Assembly (NCBI GenBank): GCA_009779925.1 | Contig: WRAZ01000001.1 | Location: forward strand, 124,001-188,000 | Origin: Chitinivibrionia bacterium | GTDB taxonomy: Bacteria > Fibrobacterota > Chitinivibrionia > Chitinivibrionales > Chitinivibrionaceae | Direction: 5' to 3' | Length of the DNA: 64,000 bases | Shown here: positions 16,956-25,910 of the stretch, one piece after another | How the letters are laid out: each line of letters starts with the position of its first letter | Numbering within the stretch: position 1 is the stretch's first letter | The notes under the pieces: generated by a model | Databases searched by the model: none | Told to the model about the DNA's origin: nothing | What the model saw: the letters and a program-made list of their open reading frames with translations, nothing else | Program-made: the position numbers and the translations under genes

Positions 16956-19900
16956 TTACCGCAAAACCGCCATTTTCCAGAACAGCACTCTTTCTTCATT
17001 TCCGAACATAACCGACAAACGGGCTCTGTAAACCGCCGAGCCGAAAGTTATGTTGTTTAACACAAATTCGTTTACGCCTTTTGTGCTTCTCAGATTTCGG
17101 TCGTCGAAAATTCGCTGTCCTTGAATTGTATAGATGGTTAAGCGCACGGACGTTGCATTTGCGCCGAGTCTGTATCGGAAAGTCGCCGAGCCGTTTTGTC
17201 CTCTCTGAATTCTTACGGGATTGGGATACGAGTAAAAATATTCTAAAGTATTGCCGCTTTGTTGCGAAGAATTGTCGAGCGGCGCAAAATTAAACTGCCG
17301 CATAGCGTTTCCGCCTGTCATATCTATATTGCTTTCGTCTGCCGGAAATCGCGGAGGAAGCCCAAATCTGTGGAGCATTCCGTTGTCGGAAATTACGGTT
17401 ATAAAAAGCGTATTGCCGCTTGGCGCAATAACAACTCCTTGAGACAGCGGGTCGCCTATGCTTGTTAAATACGGATAAATTCGCCTGTTTCCCGTAAGCA
17501 GATTAGAAACCGTTAAATCGGGTCGTCTGCCCGTTCGTCCGTCTCGGATGTCAATAAGTCCTCCCGGGGCGAAATTCAGCAGAATTGTGCTGTCGCTCAT
17601 AGTTAAAAGCGTGTCGATAAAAGCTCTCGAAAGCCCTATCAGAGAGTCGGGGTTGCCGTGGAAGTTGTTAAACCATATTATCCGTCTGTCTAAGTCCGCT
17701 CTCGTAATTTTTGCCTGATATACATTTCTTGTATCGCCCGTTGTTGTCGTGAAAAACACCATTGTTTCGTTGTTTCGTGTTCTGGCGGTTGTCGGAGTGC
17801 TGAGCACGGATTCTCTTATCCACCATTCCGCTCTGTCTAAAACTGCGGGGTAGTTTTCGAGCAAATTTCCTTTTTCGTCAAACGCCCAAATTCCGTTTGT
17901 GCCGCCGAGGAGCAAGTGCAACTCTCCTCTTGCCGCTAAATTCGCCATTGACAAAAATCCGTGATTTACGGGAATGTTTTCGCGTCCTGTCTGCTCTCTG
18001 AAAGTTCCCGCCCAATCTATGGGAAGCTGTGCCTGTTCACGTCTGCCGCGCCAATTTTCGTGGAGTTTTATTTTTTCGTCGTCTTCGCAGTAAATCAAAA
18101 ACCACAAACCCTGCCTGTTGTCGGCAACAAATATGTTGTTGCCCGATACGGCAATTTTGAACGGCGCAAATATGGACTGATTATTTCTCGGAAGCGAAAA
18201 ACGGTCTTCGGGTCTTATCATTTCGTTCCGGGTTGCTATAAAAACCGTTCCGCTTTCGTCCACAGCCGCCACTCTTCCGTCATCGAATTTTGCTATAGCT
18301 GAAATTGCTCGATTGCTCGCAGAAACTCTGTGTGTGGTATCGTCGTTGCTTCCAAACATCAAATGTCCGTCGCTTGTGCCGAAAACCCAAGAATTTTCGG
18401 TAAGTCCGACTACATACGTGGAAACATTGACGCTTATTTCGCGCGGTTGTATGCTTCTTCCTGCGTTGCCGTCAAAAACGCTTCTGTAAATCAAGAGCCT
18501 GTTCAGAGCGGGAACAAATAAATTTCTTCCTATAAAACTCGGCATATTTACAGGATTTTCTATTTTTATGGGGGCATAAGGATTTAAAACGCCGTCTTGC
18601 GAAACTATGCTCAAAAAACCGTCTTTTGAGAGTGCAATTATGTCGTTTTCGTTAAAAAAATCTGCGGTTAAAAGTGGGAAAAAGCCTCTGCCTGCAACTC
18701 TTACGGGAAATTCCGGGTGCGGCGAAAGGAAATTTGTGTCGTTTTCGTGGGTAATGGTTAAAATAATTGTGCTGTCGCTGAAATTTTTTATCGTGTAATT
18801 CTGAAATCTGCCCGACCCTCTGTGCGAACGATACTCTTCTCGCGGCAATCTGTTTGTGTCTCCCGCATTTCTGAATTGTAGCGTCAAAAATGTGTTTCCG
18901 CCGTCGTTTGCGGTGGTTGCGGGGGCTGTTGTCGGCGACATTGTATTTATCACAAATGACGGACGATTTGCCTCTCTGTCAAATATGTTTGTGTGCGGGA
19001 AAACGTCTCCGGCAGTTCCGTAGTCCCACGACGCACCTCCGAAAATATCGCTGAATTGTATGCCTATATCCCTTACGCCGTCCGCTTCCACAAGGCGCAC
19101 CGCCATATCCGCCGAATCGCTGTTCAGCATATTGAGTTCGAGGCGGTTTCTGATGAGTTTTTCGTCTATGTGCCACACAAGCGCGCCCGAAGCGGGAATT
19201 CCTATGTCTCTGCTTTTCACACTCATTATAACCCTGCGGCGATTTGACACGCTATCGACATTATTTGCCAATTCTACGTGAAATCCCGCCTGAATAAAAT
19301 CGGGATTGTTTGGGTCAAATACAAAAAGATTACGCACTTGGTTGCCCGCTACGTCGCGGACTAAGTTTCGTTGTCGATTTTCTATAAGGTAGTATTCGGT
19401 ACTGTTTATGGGAACTAAAATGAGGTTGTTCCCGCCGACGGTGAGCCTGTTGGTATCGGTAGCCAAAGTAGGCGGTTCCCATCCCATAAACGAACGGACA
19501 AATGCGCTCGGACGAGGAGGAATGAAGCCTTGTGCCCCTGAATATCCTGCAAAATCCATAATGCAGAAACCGCCGATACCCGTTGTACCGCTCATTGTCG
19601 AAAACAGGTCGGGAATGCCGATTTGTCGGGCGAATTGGTTTACCAAAATTCCGTTAATTCCCCAATTAAGACCATCTTGATTTGCAGTTTCGCTTACCAT
19701 CATCAATTCATTAACCAAAATAAAATTTTCTCTGATAATGGTGTCTATTATAATAGTATCCGTGATTATGTCGCCTATGGAATCTCTGATAATTATTTCT
19801 CTTATAATAGTGTCATTACCCGTAGAAACATTTGCGCCTGTTCTTGTTCGTCCCGCGACTTCCCGAGTTTCGACCAATCTGCCGAAAACGCTGTCAACAA

Positions 19901-20768
19901 AAATGTTTTCGTGCGGCAAATTAAAATATCTGAATAATTCTTCGCCGATAAAACTCGCCGTCAAATCGCTCGGACTGTCGTTGTCATTGTCGGTCAGCGC
20001 GGAGGAGCCCGCGTGAATAAGCAGGAAAAAGACAGGTATGTTATCTTGATTTACCACCATTCCGTTTGAGTTGTCTATTCGCAAACCTGCAAAAGGGGTT
20101 TCGGCGTGGTGGTTTGCCCTCATAATCGACTGCGAAACAAATCGCATAAGTTCGCGCGCCAATCTCATATTAAATTCGTCGTAGGTTTCGTCTCGTCGCT
20201 TCAGTCCGGGTGAAAATCTCGCCATTTCTCGGTCTAAACGATACGCTCCAAAGGCGCCGCTCGGAAATATTCGGTGTCCTATTCTAACGTTTCCGTTCGA
20301 CGCTTCAAGAAAATAGTTTCGCAAAGATTTAAGATGATAGTCGAAATATATGGAGTCGTGCGGAAGGTTGTCAAATCGATATGTTCCCGTTGCGTACCAT
20401 TCAAATTCTCTTCTGTCCGTGCGGGAAAGCGGCATTCTCGGAATGCCGAGCGAGTCGGTTATTCTGTTTGTCGCCGCTATGTGCGCCGTTGTGTCTGCGC
20501 GCATAAAAAGTCCGTTTCCGGTAGTGTTTATAACGCTGTCGGGGCGAAATTCTATGCGAATTGCGTGAATTAGCACGCTGTCTAATGTTCTGTCGCTTTG
20601 CAGGCGTACGTAATTATAATTAAACGGACCGAAAGGCGCACTTGTTGAACGCATATTTCGTGTGGAGTGAAGATTAAGAAGATTTACAGACGGCGTCGTT
20701 TGCGAAAAAATAATCGTCGCAGAAATAAAAAGCATAAAAATTATCGCGTTTTTTATTTTCACTTTCAT
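16956..20768 (-). CDS. Large secreted M6-peptidase-like protein with lost zinc site, propeller-like middle and C-terminal sorting domain
   Basis: About 1270 residues. A signal peptide is followed by an immune-inhibitor-A/M6-like domain: LIHAG (about 252), GILVNQFARQIGIPDLF (about 374-389), GIGGFCIMDFAGYSG and SAFVRSFMGWEPP. Where M6 enzymes have HEFGH before GLPDLY, this has NQFAR, so both zinc His and the Glu are gone. The Ile/Asp-rich insert around 319-347 (IIREIIIRDSIGDII) is unusual. The middle 600 residues look like propeller blades. The last 85 residues begin YPNPVRIQRG and match the FlgD/Por-type sorting domain. ATG 20768 is four bases after the preceding stop; a TTG at 20780 would overlap it. 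Confidence 0.8.
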   Translation of the reverse strand: MKVKIKNAIIFMLFISATIIFSQTTPSVNLLNLHSTRNMRSTSAPFGPFNYNYVRLQSDRTLDSVLIHAIRIEFRPDSVINTTGNGLFMRADTTAHIAATNRITDSLGIPRMPLSRTDRREFEWYATGTYRFDNLPHDSIYFDYHLKSLRNYFLEASNGNVRIGHRIFPSGAFGAYRLDREMARFSPGLKRRDETYDEFNMRLARELMRFVSQSIMRANHHAETPFAGLRIDNSNGMVVNQDNIPVFFLLIHAGSSALTDNDNDSPSDLTASFIGEELFRYFNLPHENIFVDSVFGRLVETREVAGRTRTGANVSTGNDTIIREIIIRDSIGDIITDTIIIDTIIRENFILVNELMMVSETANQDGLNWGINGILVNQFARQIGIPDLFSTMSGTTGIGGFCIMDFAGYSGAQGFIPPRPSAFVRSFMGWEPPTLATDTNRLTVGGNNLILVPINSTEYYLIENRQRNLVRDVAGNQVRNLFVFDPNNPDFIQAGFHVELANNVDSVSNRRRVIMSVKSRDIGIPASGALVWHIDEKLIRNRLELNMLNSDSADMAVRLVEADGVRDIGIQFSDIFGGASWDYGTAGDVFPHTNIFDREANRPSFVINTMSPTTAPATTANDGGNTFLTLQFRNAGDTNRLPREEYRSHRGSGRFQNYTIKNFSDSTIILTITHENDTNFLSPHPEFPVRVAGRGFFPLLTADFFNENDIIALSKDGFLSIVSQDGVLNPYAPIKIENPVNMPSFIGRNLFVPALNRLLIYRSVFDGNAGRSIQPREISVNVSTYVVGLTENSWVFGTSDGHLMFGSNDDTTHRVSASNRAISAIAKFDDGRVAAVDESGTVFIATRNEMIRPEDRFSLPRNNQSIFAPFKIAVSGNNIFVADNRQGLWFLIYCEDDEKIKLHENWRGRREQAQLPIDWAGTFREQTGRENIPVNHGFLSMANLAARGELHLLLGGTNGIWAFDEKGNLLENYPAVLDRAEWWIRESVLSTPTTARTRNNETMVFFTTTTGDTRNVYQAKITRADLDRRIIWFNNFHGNPDSLIGLSRAFIDTLLTMSDSTILLNFAPGGLIDIRDGRTGRRPDLTVSNLLTGNRRIYPYLTSIGDPLSQGVVIAPSGNTLFITVISDNGMLHRFGLPPRFPADESNIDMTGGNAMRQFNFAPLDNSSQQSGNTLEYFYSYPNPVRIQRGQNGSATFRYRLGANATSVRLTIYTIQGQRIFDDRNLRSTKGVNEFVLNNITFGSAVYRARLSVMFGNEERVLFWKMAVLR

Positions 20769-20772
20769 ATTC

Positions 20773-21936
20773 TTAACCAATCCCCAAAGCGCTTTTTAAA
20801 CTCAATCCCAAATATGCGGCAATTCCGAGCATTACCAAACCCACAATAACTTTCAGAAGCGCCAAATGCTTTTGCGTAATGGTTGATAAACGTTCCCACG
20901 TCAGTCCGAAATACGCCGCCACCATCACAAACAAAAGCGGAAGAACGAAAAGGAAATTGTAATAAAGAAGCCACATTATCCCCTGTGTTCTGAAACTTTC
21001 GTGATGGGTCATTAAAATTATTGTCGGCAAATAAGTTTGTCCTGTGCAAGCCGCTTCAAAAATCGTCACCAAAAATCCCGTAATAACTGTTCCGATTACA
21101 AGATGTCGCGAATTAAGGTTTTTGGAAATGACTTTATGGATGCTCTTTTTTACGGATTTTGGAAGTTGCAGGGTCATTTCTTCGCTCTTTTTGCCCAATG
21201 CGTGTTTTATTGCGTCAAATAAAGACAAAAGTCCCACAAGCGTGGCAAATGCAACGCCCGCCCAACCTATTATTTGCGAAACTATTGTAAATCGTCCCAA
21301 ATGATTAAGCAACTTAAACGCGCCCAACCCGAGACTGAAATATGTTATAAAAACCGTTGCCGTGTACAGCAGACCTATTAAAAGCACCTCTGTTTTTCTG
21401 CGTTTTTTAAGGGTCAAAAACGAAATCAGAAAAATCATAGTCGCTATTGCACAAGGGTTTATGCCGTCTGCAAGCCCTGCAAATGTTATCGCCCAAAATC
21501 CGAACGCGTCCACTCTTGCCTGTATCAGGTCTTCGATGTCGGCGGTTTCACCCAAGATTATCGGTCGCCATTTCTCGCGATTGCCCAGACGTTCCGTTAT
21601 CATTTTATGAGACAGCCGCGAGATGTCTTCAAATCCCGTCAAAAATGTGTCGGCGAAAAATAATGTTATCGGAGAGGGATTTTGAACGCCGAAATAATAG
21701 TCGTATTGCATAAGCTTTTCGATGTTTTGCGGGTTATCCAAGTCAAATTTGGAAAATTCGAGGGAATCGCTGTGCAAGGCAATGAGCGGGGCAAAAATAC
21801 GGTGCTTTAATTCGTGGCATTCCATACAGGTATTCGAGCCGAAAAAATGAACTTCGAGCTTATCCGGCGCAACGTTTTCCGCAAAACTGAGCGCGAAAGC
21901 CATTAGTGCAAAGATTATCGTTGTTATATTTTTCAT
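20773..21936 (-). CDS. Thioredoxin-like/DsbD-CcdA-like membrane thiol-disulfide protein
   Basis: A signal peptide (KNITTIIFALMAFALSFA) leads to a short thioredoxin-like periplasmic domain with the redox motif TCMEC (about residues 34-38). Roughly six membrane helices follow. Conserved cysteines occur in GINPCAIATM and EAACTGQTYLP, the positions used by CcdA/DsbD to pass electrons from cytosolic thioredoxin. The order, thioredoxin first then membrane domain, differs from E. coli DsbD. ATG 21936 has GGGAG six bases upstream; an upstream ATG at 22035 would add a non-signal extension and is rejected. It lies in an apparent operon with the M6-like gene, which may need disulfide handling. Confidence 0.75.
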   Translation of the reverse strand: MKNITTIIFALMAFALSFAENVAPDKLEVHFFGSNTCMECHELKHRIFAPLIALHSDSLEFSKFDLDNPQNIEKLMQYDYYFGVQNPSPITLFFADTFLTGFEDISRLSHKMITERLGNREKWRPIILGETADIEDLIQARVDAFGFWAITFAGLADGINPCAIATMIFLISFLTLKKRRKTEVLLIGLLYTATVFITYFSLGLGAFKLLNHLGRFTIVSQIIGWAGVAFATLVGLLSLFDAIKHALGKKSEEMTLQLPKSVKKSIHKVISKNLNSRHLVIGTVITGFLVTIFEAACTGQTYLPTIILMTHHESFRTQGIMWLLYYNFLFVLPLLFVMVAAYFGLTWERLSTITQKHLALLKVIVGLVMLGIAAYLGLSLKSALGIG

Positions 21937-22091
21937 AGAAAACTCCCGTTTTTTATCGTTTTTTGGGTAAAATACGTAATTGTCGCACAAGAATTTTGAC
22001 TTTTGTGCAAATTTTTCACAATATTTACCTTTCAATTATTTATTTTATGGTAAATTTATTGTATTTTTTTCAAAAAACGGAGGATTTGGTT

Positions 22092-22823
22092 ATGAAAATT
22101 TCAGTTATCGGTATCATTGTTTTGTTGCTTGCGGCAACAGCGTTCGGACAAAATCAGAGGCAAGTTGTAGAGGGATTGCAATCTCAAATCGGCGATTTGC
22201 GGATGGAAAACAATCGACTTAAACAAGACAATCAAAATTTGACGCGCGATTTGGAAGCAGCAAGACGTGCCGCTCAAACAACAAGCCCCGCAGAGCTGGA
22301 ATTGGAAAGAAACAGAGCTCAGCGTGCAACAGGCAGAGCCGACTCGCTTCAAAGAAGAGTGGACGAATTGTCGCCGAAAGCCGCTCAAGGAGAAGTTTGT
22401 GCGGAAAATTTAAGAACGCTTTTGGCTCAACAATCTGCCGCGCCCGCTACTCCTGCTCCAGTGGTAGCCGCTCCTGTAGCAGTTTTTCGTTATCCTGTCG
22501 GTGGAATGCTTACGGGAATGAACAGACAAATGGTTAATAACGCCGACGTGCTTGTTTCGGATTTTTCTTTTACCAATCTGGGCTCGCGCACAATTACGGC
22601 TTTTGACGCCACTATCAAATTTTATTTTCAGGAAAGATTGATTTTTGAAATGCCGTTTGCTAACGTTCGTCAAGCAGGCGCGGGCGGCGCAAACATCGCC
22701 ATACCCAGAGGCGGCAACTTTGCTTTCCGCGCGGGAATTCCGGTTAGTCCGCAAAGCCAGCAGTTAATTGGACTTCGTCCCGAGCAAATTGACTTGGTCA
22801 TTGAAATAACAAGGGTGCAATAA
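22092..22823 (+). CDS. Periplasmic coiled-coil protein, unknown function
   Basis: 243 residues. Signal peptide [19 protein letters not shown], then about 90 residues of heptad-rich coiled coil ([20 protein letters not shown]), an Ala/Pro hinge ([15 protein letters not shown]) and a C-terminal beta-rich domain of about 110 residues ([30 protein letters not shown]). ATG 22092 follows GGAGG by about eight bases; longer in-frame starts would bury the signal peptide. The purH-like gene starts two bases after its stop. No family recognised. Confidence 0.65.
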   Translation: MKISVIGIIVLLLAATAFGQNQRQVVEGLQSQIGDLRMENNRLKQDNQNLTRDLEAARRAAQTTSPAELELERNRAQRATGRADSLQRRVDELSPKAAQGEVCAENLRTLLAQQSAAPATPAPVVAAPVAVFRYPVGGMLTGMNRQMVNNADVLVSDFSFTNLGSRTITAFDATIKFYFQERLIFEMPFANVRQAGAGGANIAIPRGGNFAFRAGIPVSPQSQQLIGLRPEQIDLVIEITRVQ

Positions 22824-22825
22824 TA

Positions 22826-23419
22826 ATGAAGATAAGCCGCGCACTAATAAGCGTAAGCGATAAAACAGGCGTCGAAGAATTTGCTCGCTTTTTGCAAGAC
22901 AAAGGCGTAGAAATTCTTTCGACGGGCGGAACGGCAAAATTGCTGAAAGAAAAGGGCGTCGCCGTAAAAAGCGTGGACTCGCATACGGGACATCCCGAAA
23001 TTATGGACGGGCGCGTAAAAACGCTTCATCCCAAAATTCACGGCGGCATTCTTGCAATACGCCAAAATTCAGCGCACGAAAAGGATATGGACGACAACAA
23101 AATAGTCCCGATAGACTTGGTTGTCGTCAATCTTTATCCGTTCAAGCAGACCATTGCCAAGCCCGACTGTACGCTCGAAGAAGCAATCGAAAACATCGAC
23201 ATCGGCGGTCCCGCAATGATTAGAAGTTCGGCGAAAAATCATAAATACGTAGCGGTCGTCGTGGAGCCGAGCGACTACAAAAAAGTAATGGACGAAATCC
23301 AAAACTCAGGCGAAGTATCGCAAAAAACAAGGAACGATTTGGCTGTGAAAGCGTACAAGCACACCGCCGAATACGATACGGAAATATCAAAATATCTTGC
23401 ACGGAAATATTCGGAGTAA
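22826..23419 (+). CDS. purH: Stand-alone IMP cyclohydrolase (PurH N-terminal domain only)
   Basis: Catalyses closure of FAICAR to IMP, the last step of purine synthesis. The 197 residues match only the MGS-like IMPCH domain of bifunctional Pur[11 protein letters not shown] at the start, [54 protein letters not shown]. The frame ends where the domain normally passes into AICAR transformylase, and topA follows directly, so no second half is adjacent. Either the transformylase is a separate gene or it is replaced by formate-dependent PurP. The sequence looks intact rather than truncated by mutation. Confidence 0.9.
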   Translation: MKISRALISVSDKTGVEEFARFLQDKGVEILSTGGTAKLLKEKGVAVKSVDSHTGHPEIMDGRVKTLHPKIHGGILAIRQNSAHEKDMDDNKIVPIDLVVVNLYPFKQTIAKPDCTLEEAIENIDIGGPAMIRSSAKNHKYVAVVVEPSDYKKVMDEIQNSGEVSQKTRNDLAVKAYKHTAEYDTEISKYLARKYSE

Positions 23420-23425
23420 AAAATT

Positions 23426-25783
23426 ATGTCAAAACTGCTGATCGTAGAGTCGCCGACAAAATGTAAAACAATTCTGCACTATTTGGGGGCGGGCTATATC
23501 GTAAAAGCGTCGATGGGACACGTTTGCGATTTGCCCGAAAGAGGTTTCGGTATCGACATTCAGAATAATTTTAAGCCCGAATATGTCGTATCTTCCGATA
23601 AAAAAAGTTTTATCGCCGAATTAAAAAAAGACGCCGCAAAAAGCGACGAGATATTTTTGGCGCCTGACCCCGACCGCGAAGGAGAGGCGATTGCGTGGCA
23701 TATAGCCAACTGTTTGGGCGAAAGCGGCGCGGGGAAAATTAAACGAATACAGTTTAACGAAATTACGAAATCAGCAATAACTCACGCTATAGAAAACCCT
23801 CGCGATATAGATATGGACAGGGTAAACGCTCAGCAAGCGCGCCGAATTTTGGACAGAGTTGTCGGCTTTAAGGTTTCCCCGATTTTGTGGAAAACGCTCT
23901 ATAAAGGGCTTTCCGCAGGGCGAGTTCAGAGTGTTGCGCTCAGAATTATCTGCGAGCGCGAAGAAGAAATCCGCAAATTCGATTCAAAAGAACATTGGCA
24001 ACTAACAGCAAATTTTCACGAGCAAAAAACAGACTTTTCCGCAAGGCTGGTCGAGGTTGACGGCAAAAAAATCACAGTTCCCGACGAAAGCGGCAAGGGC
24101 TATTTTGTAGGCAACGAAGGCGCGGCGACAGAGATTTTTGAGCGCATAAAAAACAAAGCGATGAAAGTGGCGGACATCGTTCGTCAAGAGAAAAAACGTC
24201 AGCCGTACGCGCCTTTTATAACGTCGTCGCTTCAACAGGACGCGGCGCGCGCATTCGGTTTTTCGTCGGCAAAAACAATGCAGGTCGCTCAGCAATTATA
24301 CGAGGGCGTGGAACTCGGAAAAAAAGGTAGCGTGGGTCTTATTACATATATGAGAACGGACTCCACAAGGGTCGCCGCAGAGGCGCTTTTTGCCGCAAAA
24401 AACCTGATTTCGCAACTTTATGACGCGCGTTATCAATTGGAAAAACCGCGGTTTTACGGCAAATCGGGAAGCGCGCAGGACGCTCACGAAGCAATTCGCC
24501 CTGCGCACATAGATTTGGCTTTCGCGCCGCAAAATATACAAAGCTATCTTTCAAAAGACCAATTAAAATTATACGAACTTATATGGAAAAGATTTGTTGC
24601 CTCGCAAATGCCCGACGCGGTTTTGGACGCGACAAGAATTGACTTTTCGGTCGAAAATTGCGTTTTCAGAGCAAACGGCTCGGTGATAAAATTTGACGGA
24701 TTTTTGGCGATTTACGAAGAAACAAACGAAAATACCGACGTCGAAAACGGAGAAAACGGCGTTTTGCCCGCGCTTTCGACAGAGCAGAAACTTTTGCCCG
24801 AAAGTATCGACAAAAAACAGCATTTTACAAAGCCGCCCGCGCGATATTCGGAAGCCTCTCTTGTGCGCGAACTCGAAAAGCAAGGCATTGGCAGACCATC
24901 GACTTACGCCTCTATTATCGAAGTTCTTCGCAAGCGCAAATATGCCGAAATGGAGAAAAAACGCTTTATCCCGACCGAAATCGGCTTCAAGGTAAACGGT
25001 ATTTTGGTGCAAAATTTCGATAAAATTTTCGCAGTCGGATTTACTGCGGATATGGAAACAAAACTCGACGAAGTCGAAGCCGGAAACTCCGATTGGATAA
25101 AGACCTTAAAGGATTTCTACGACCCGTTCGAGAAAAATCTTGCCGCGGTAATGGGCGACCTTCAGGAATTGAAAAAACAAAATCAGGAAGTCAGCGATAA
25201 GCCTTGTCCGAATTGCGGCTCGCTTCTTCTTGTAAAAACAAGCAAAAACGGCAAGTTTTTAGCCTGCCCCAAGTTTCCCGAATGCCGACACATAGAGTCG
25301 CTCGACGGCAACAACAATCGCGTAGAAACAGACGAAGTCTGCGAAAAATGCGGCGCAAAAATGCTTATGATAACGCGCGGAAAAACCAAGTTTTTAGGTT
25401 GTAGCGCATATCCGAAATGCGAAAACACCAAATCGCTTTCAAAACCGACGGGAATAAAATGCGTTAAATGCAAAGTAGGCGACTTAGTCGAGCGAAACGG
25501 AAAGCGCGGCTCATTTTTTGCGTGCAATCAATATCCAAAGTGCGATTTTGTAATTTGGAATAAACCCGTTGAAGATACCTGCCCAAGTTGCGGTTGCACG
25601 GTCGCCAACGAAAAAGAGACCAAAAAAGACGGCGCAATCCACATCTGCCCGCTCTGCAATGCCGCGTGGGATTTACAGGGAAATAAAATAGAAGTAGCCG
25701 CGAAAAAGGAGAAACCCGCGGCGAAAACCAAAACTGCAACAAAGAAATCCGCAACTGCCAAAACAACGAAGGCGTCTAAGTAA
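23426..25783 (+). CDS. topA: DNA topoisomerase I (type IA)
   Basis: Relaxes negative supercoils by single-strand passage. The Toprim domain is at the N-terminus (LLIVESPTKCKTI, with DPDREGEAIAWH). The active-site Tyr is Tyr308 in GLITYMRTDST. Four Cys4 zinc ribbons follow from about residue 594: CPNCG, CEKCG, CVKCK and CPSCG, each closed by CP/CS/CN/CP pairs. The Lys/Ala/Thr tail (AAKTKTATKKSATAKTTKAS) probably binds DNA. 785 residues. GGAG lies nine bases before ATG. A partial, decayed copy of the last zinc ribbon and tail occurs at 27533-27615, beyond the hipBA genes. Confidence 0.97.
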   Translation: MSKLLIVESPTKCKTILHYLGAGYIVKASMGHVCDLPERGFGIDIQNNFKPEYVVSSDKKSFIAELKKDAAKSDEIFLAPDPDREGEAIAWHIANCLGESGAGKIKRIQFNEITKSAITHAIENPRDIDMDRVNAQQARRILDRVVGFKVSPILWKTLYKGLSAGRVQSVALRIICEREEEIRKFDSKEHWQLTANFHEQKTDFSARLVEVDGKKITVPDESGKGYFVGNEGAATEIFERIKNKAMKVADIVRQEKKRQPYAPFITSSLQQDAARAFGFSSAKTMQVAQQLYEGVELGKKGSVGLITYMRTDSTRVAAEALFAAKNLISQLYDARYQLEKPRFYGKSGSAQDAHEAIRPAHIDLAFAPQNIQSYLSKDQLKLYELIWKRFVASQMPDAVLDATRIDFSVENCVFRANGSVIKFDGFLAIYEETNENTDVENGENGVLPALSTEQKLLPESIDKKQHFTKPPARYSEASLVRELEKQGIGRPSTYASIIEVLRKRKYAEMEKKRFIPTEIGFKVNGILVQNFDKIFAVGFTADMETKLDEVEAGNSDWIKTLKDFYDPFEKNLAAVMGDLQELKKQNQEVSDKPCPNCGSLLLVKTSKNGKFLACPKFPECRHIESLDGNNNRVETDEVCEKCGAKMLMITRGKTKFLGCSAYPKCENTKSLSKPTGIKCVKCKVGDLVERNGKRGSFFACNQYPKCDFVIWNKPVEDTCPSCGCTVANEKETKKDGAIHICPLCNAAWDLQGNKIEVAAKKEKPAAKTKTATKKSATAKTTKASK

Positions 25784-25790
25784 TAATCGC

Positions 25791-25900
25791 TATTATAGCA
25801 GTTTAACTTATTGTAGGCGCACCGCATACGCTATATTCCACGGTATTACGGTTTCTTAGAGCGCATTCAATACGCCTACAATAACTTAAACTGTATAATG
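25791..25900. repeat. Large imperfect inverted repeat between topA and hipA
   Basis: Arms of about 28 bases: left 25791-25819 contains CAGTTTAACTTATTGTAGGC, right 25873-25900 is its complement with one substitution and one small indel. The arms surround a 53-base loop. It fills the space between convergent topA and hipA. It could act as a two-way terminator but lacks clear T-runs, and it resembles a short MITE or REP-type intergenic element. Confidence 0.5.
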
Positions 25901-25910
25901 TGCTGTAATC

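Noticed and set aside
24569-25012. Minus-strand frame within topA
   Set aside because: Antisense to a well-conserved gene; no supporting features.
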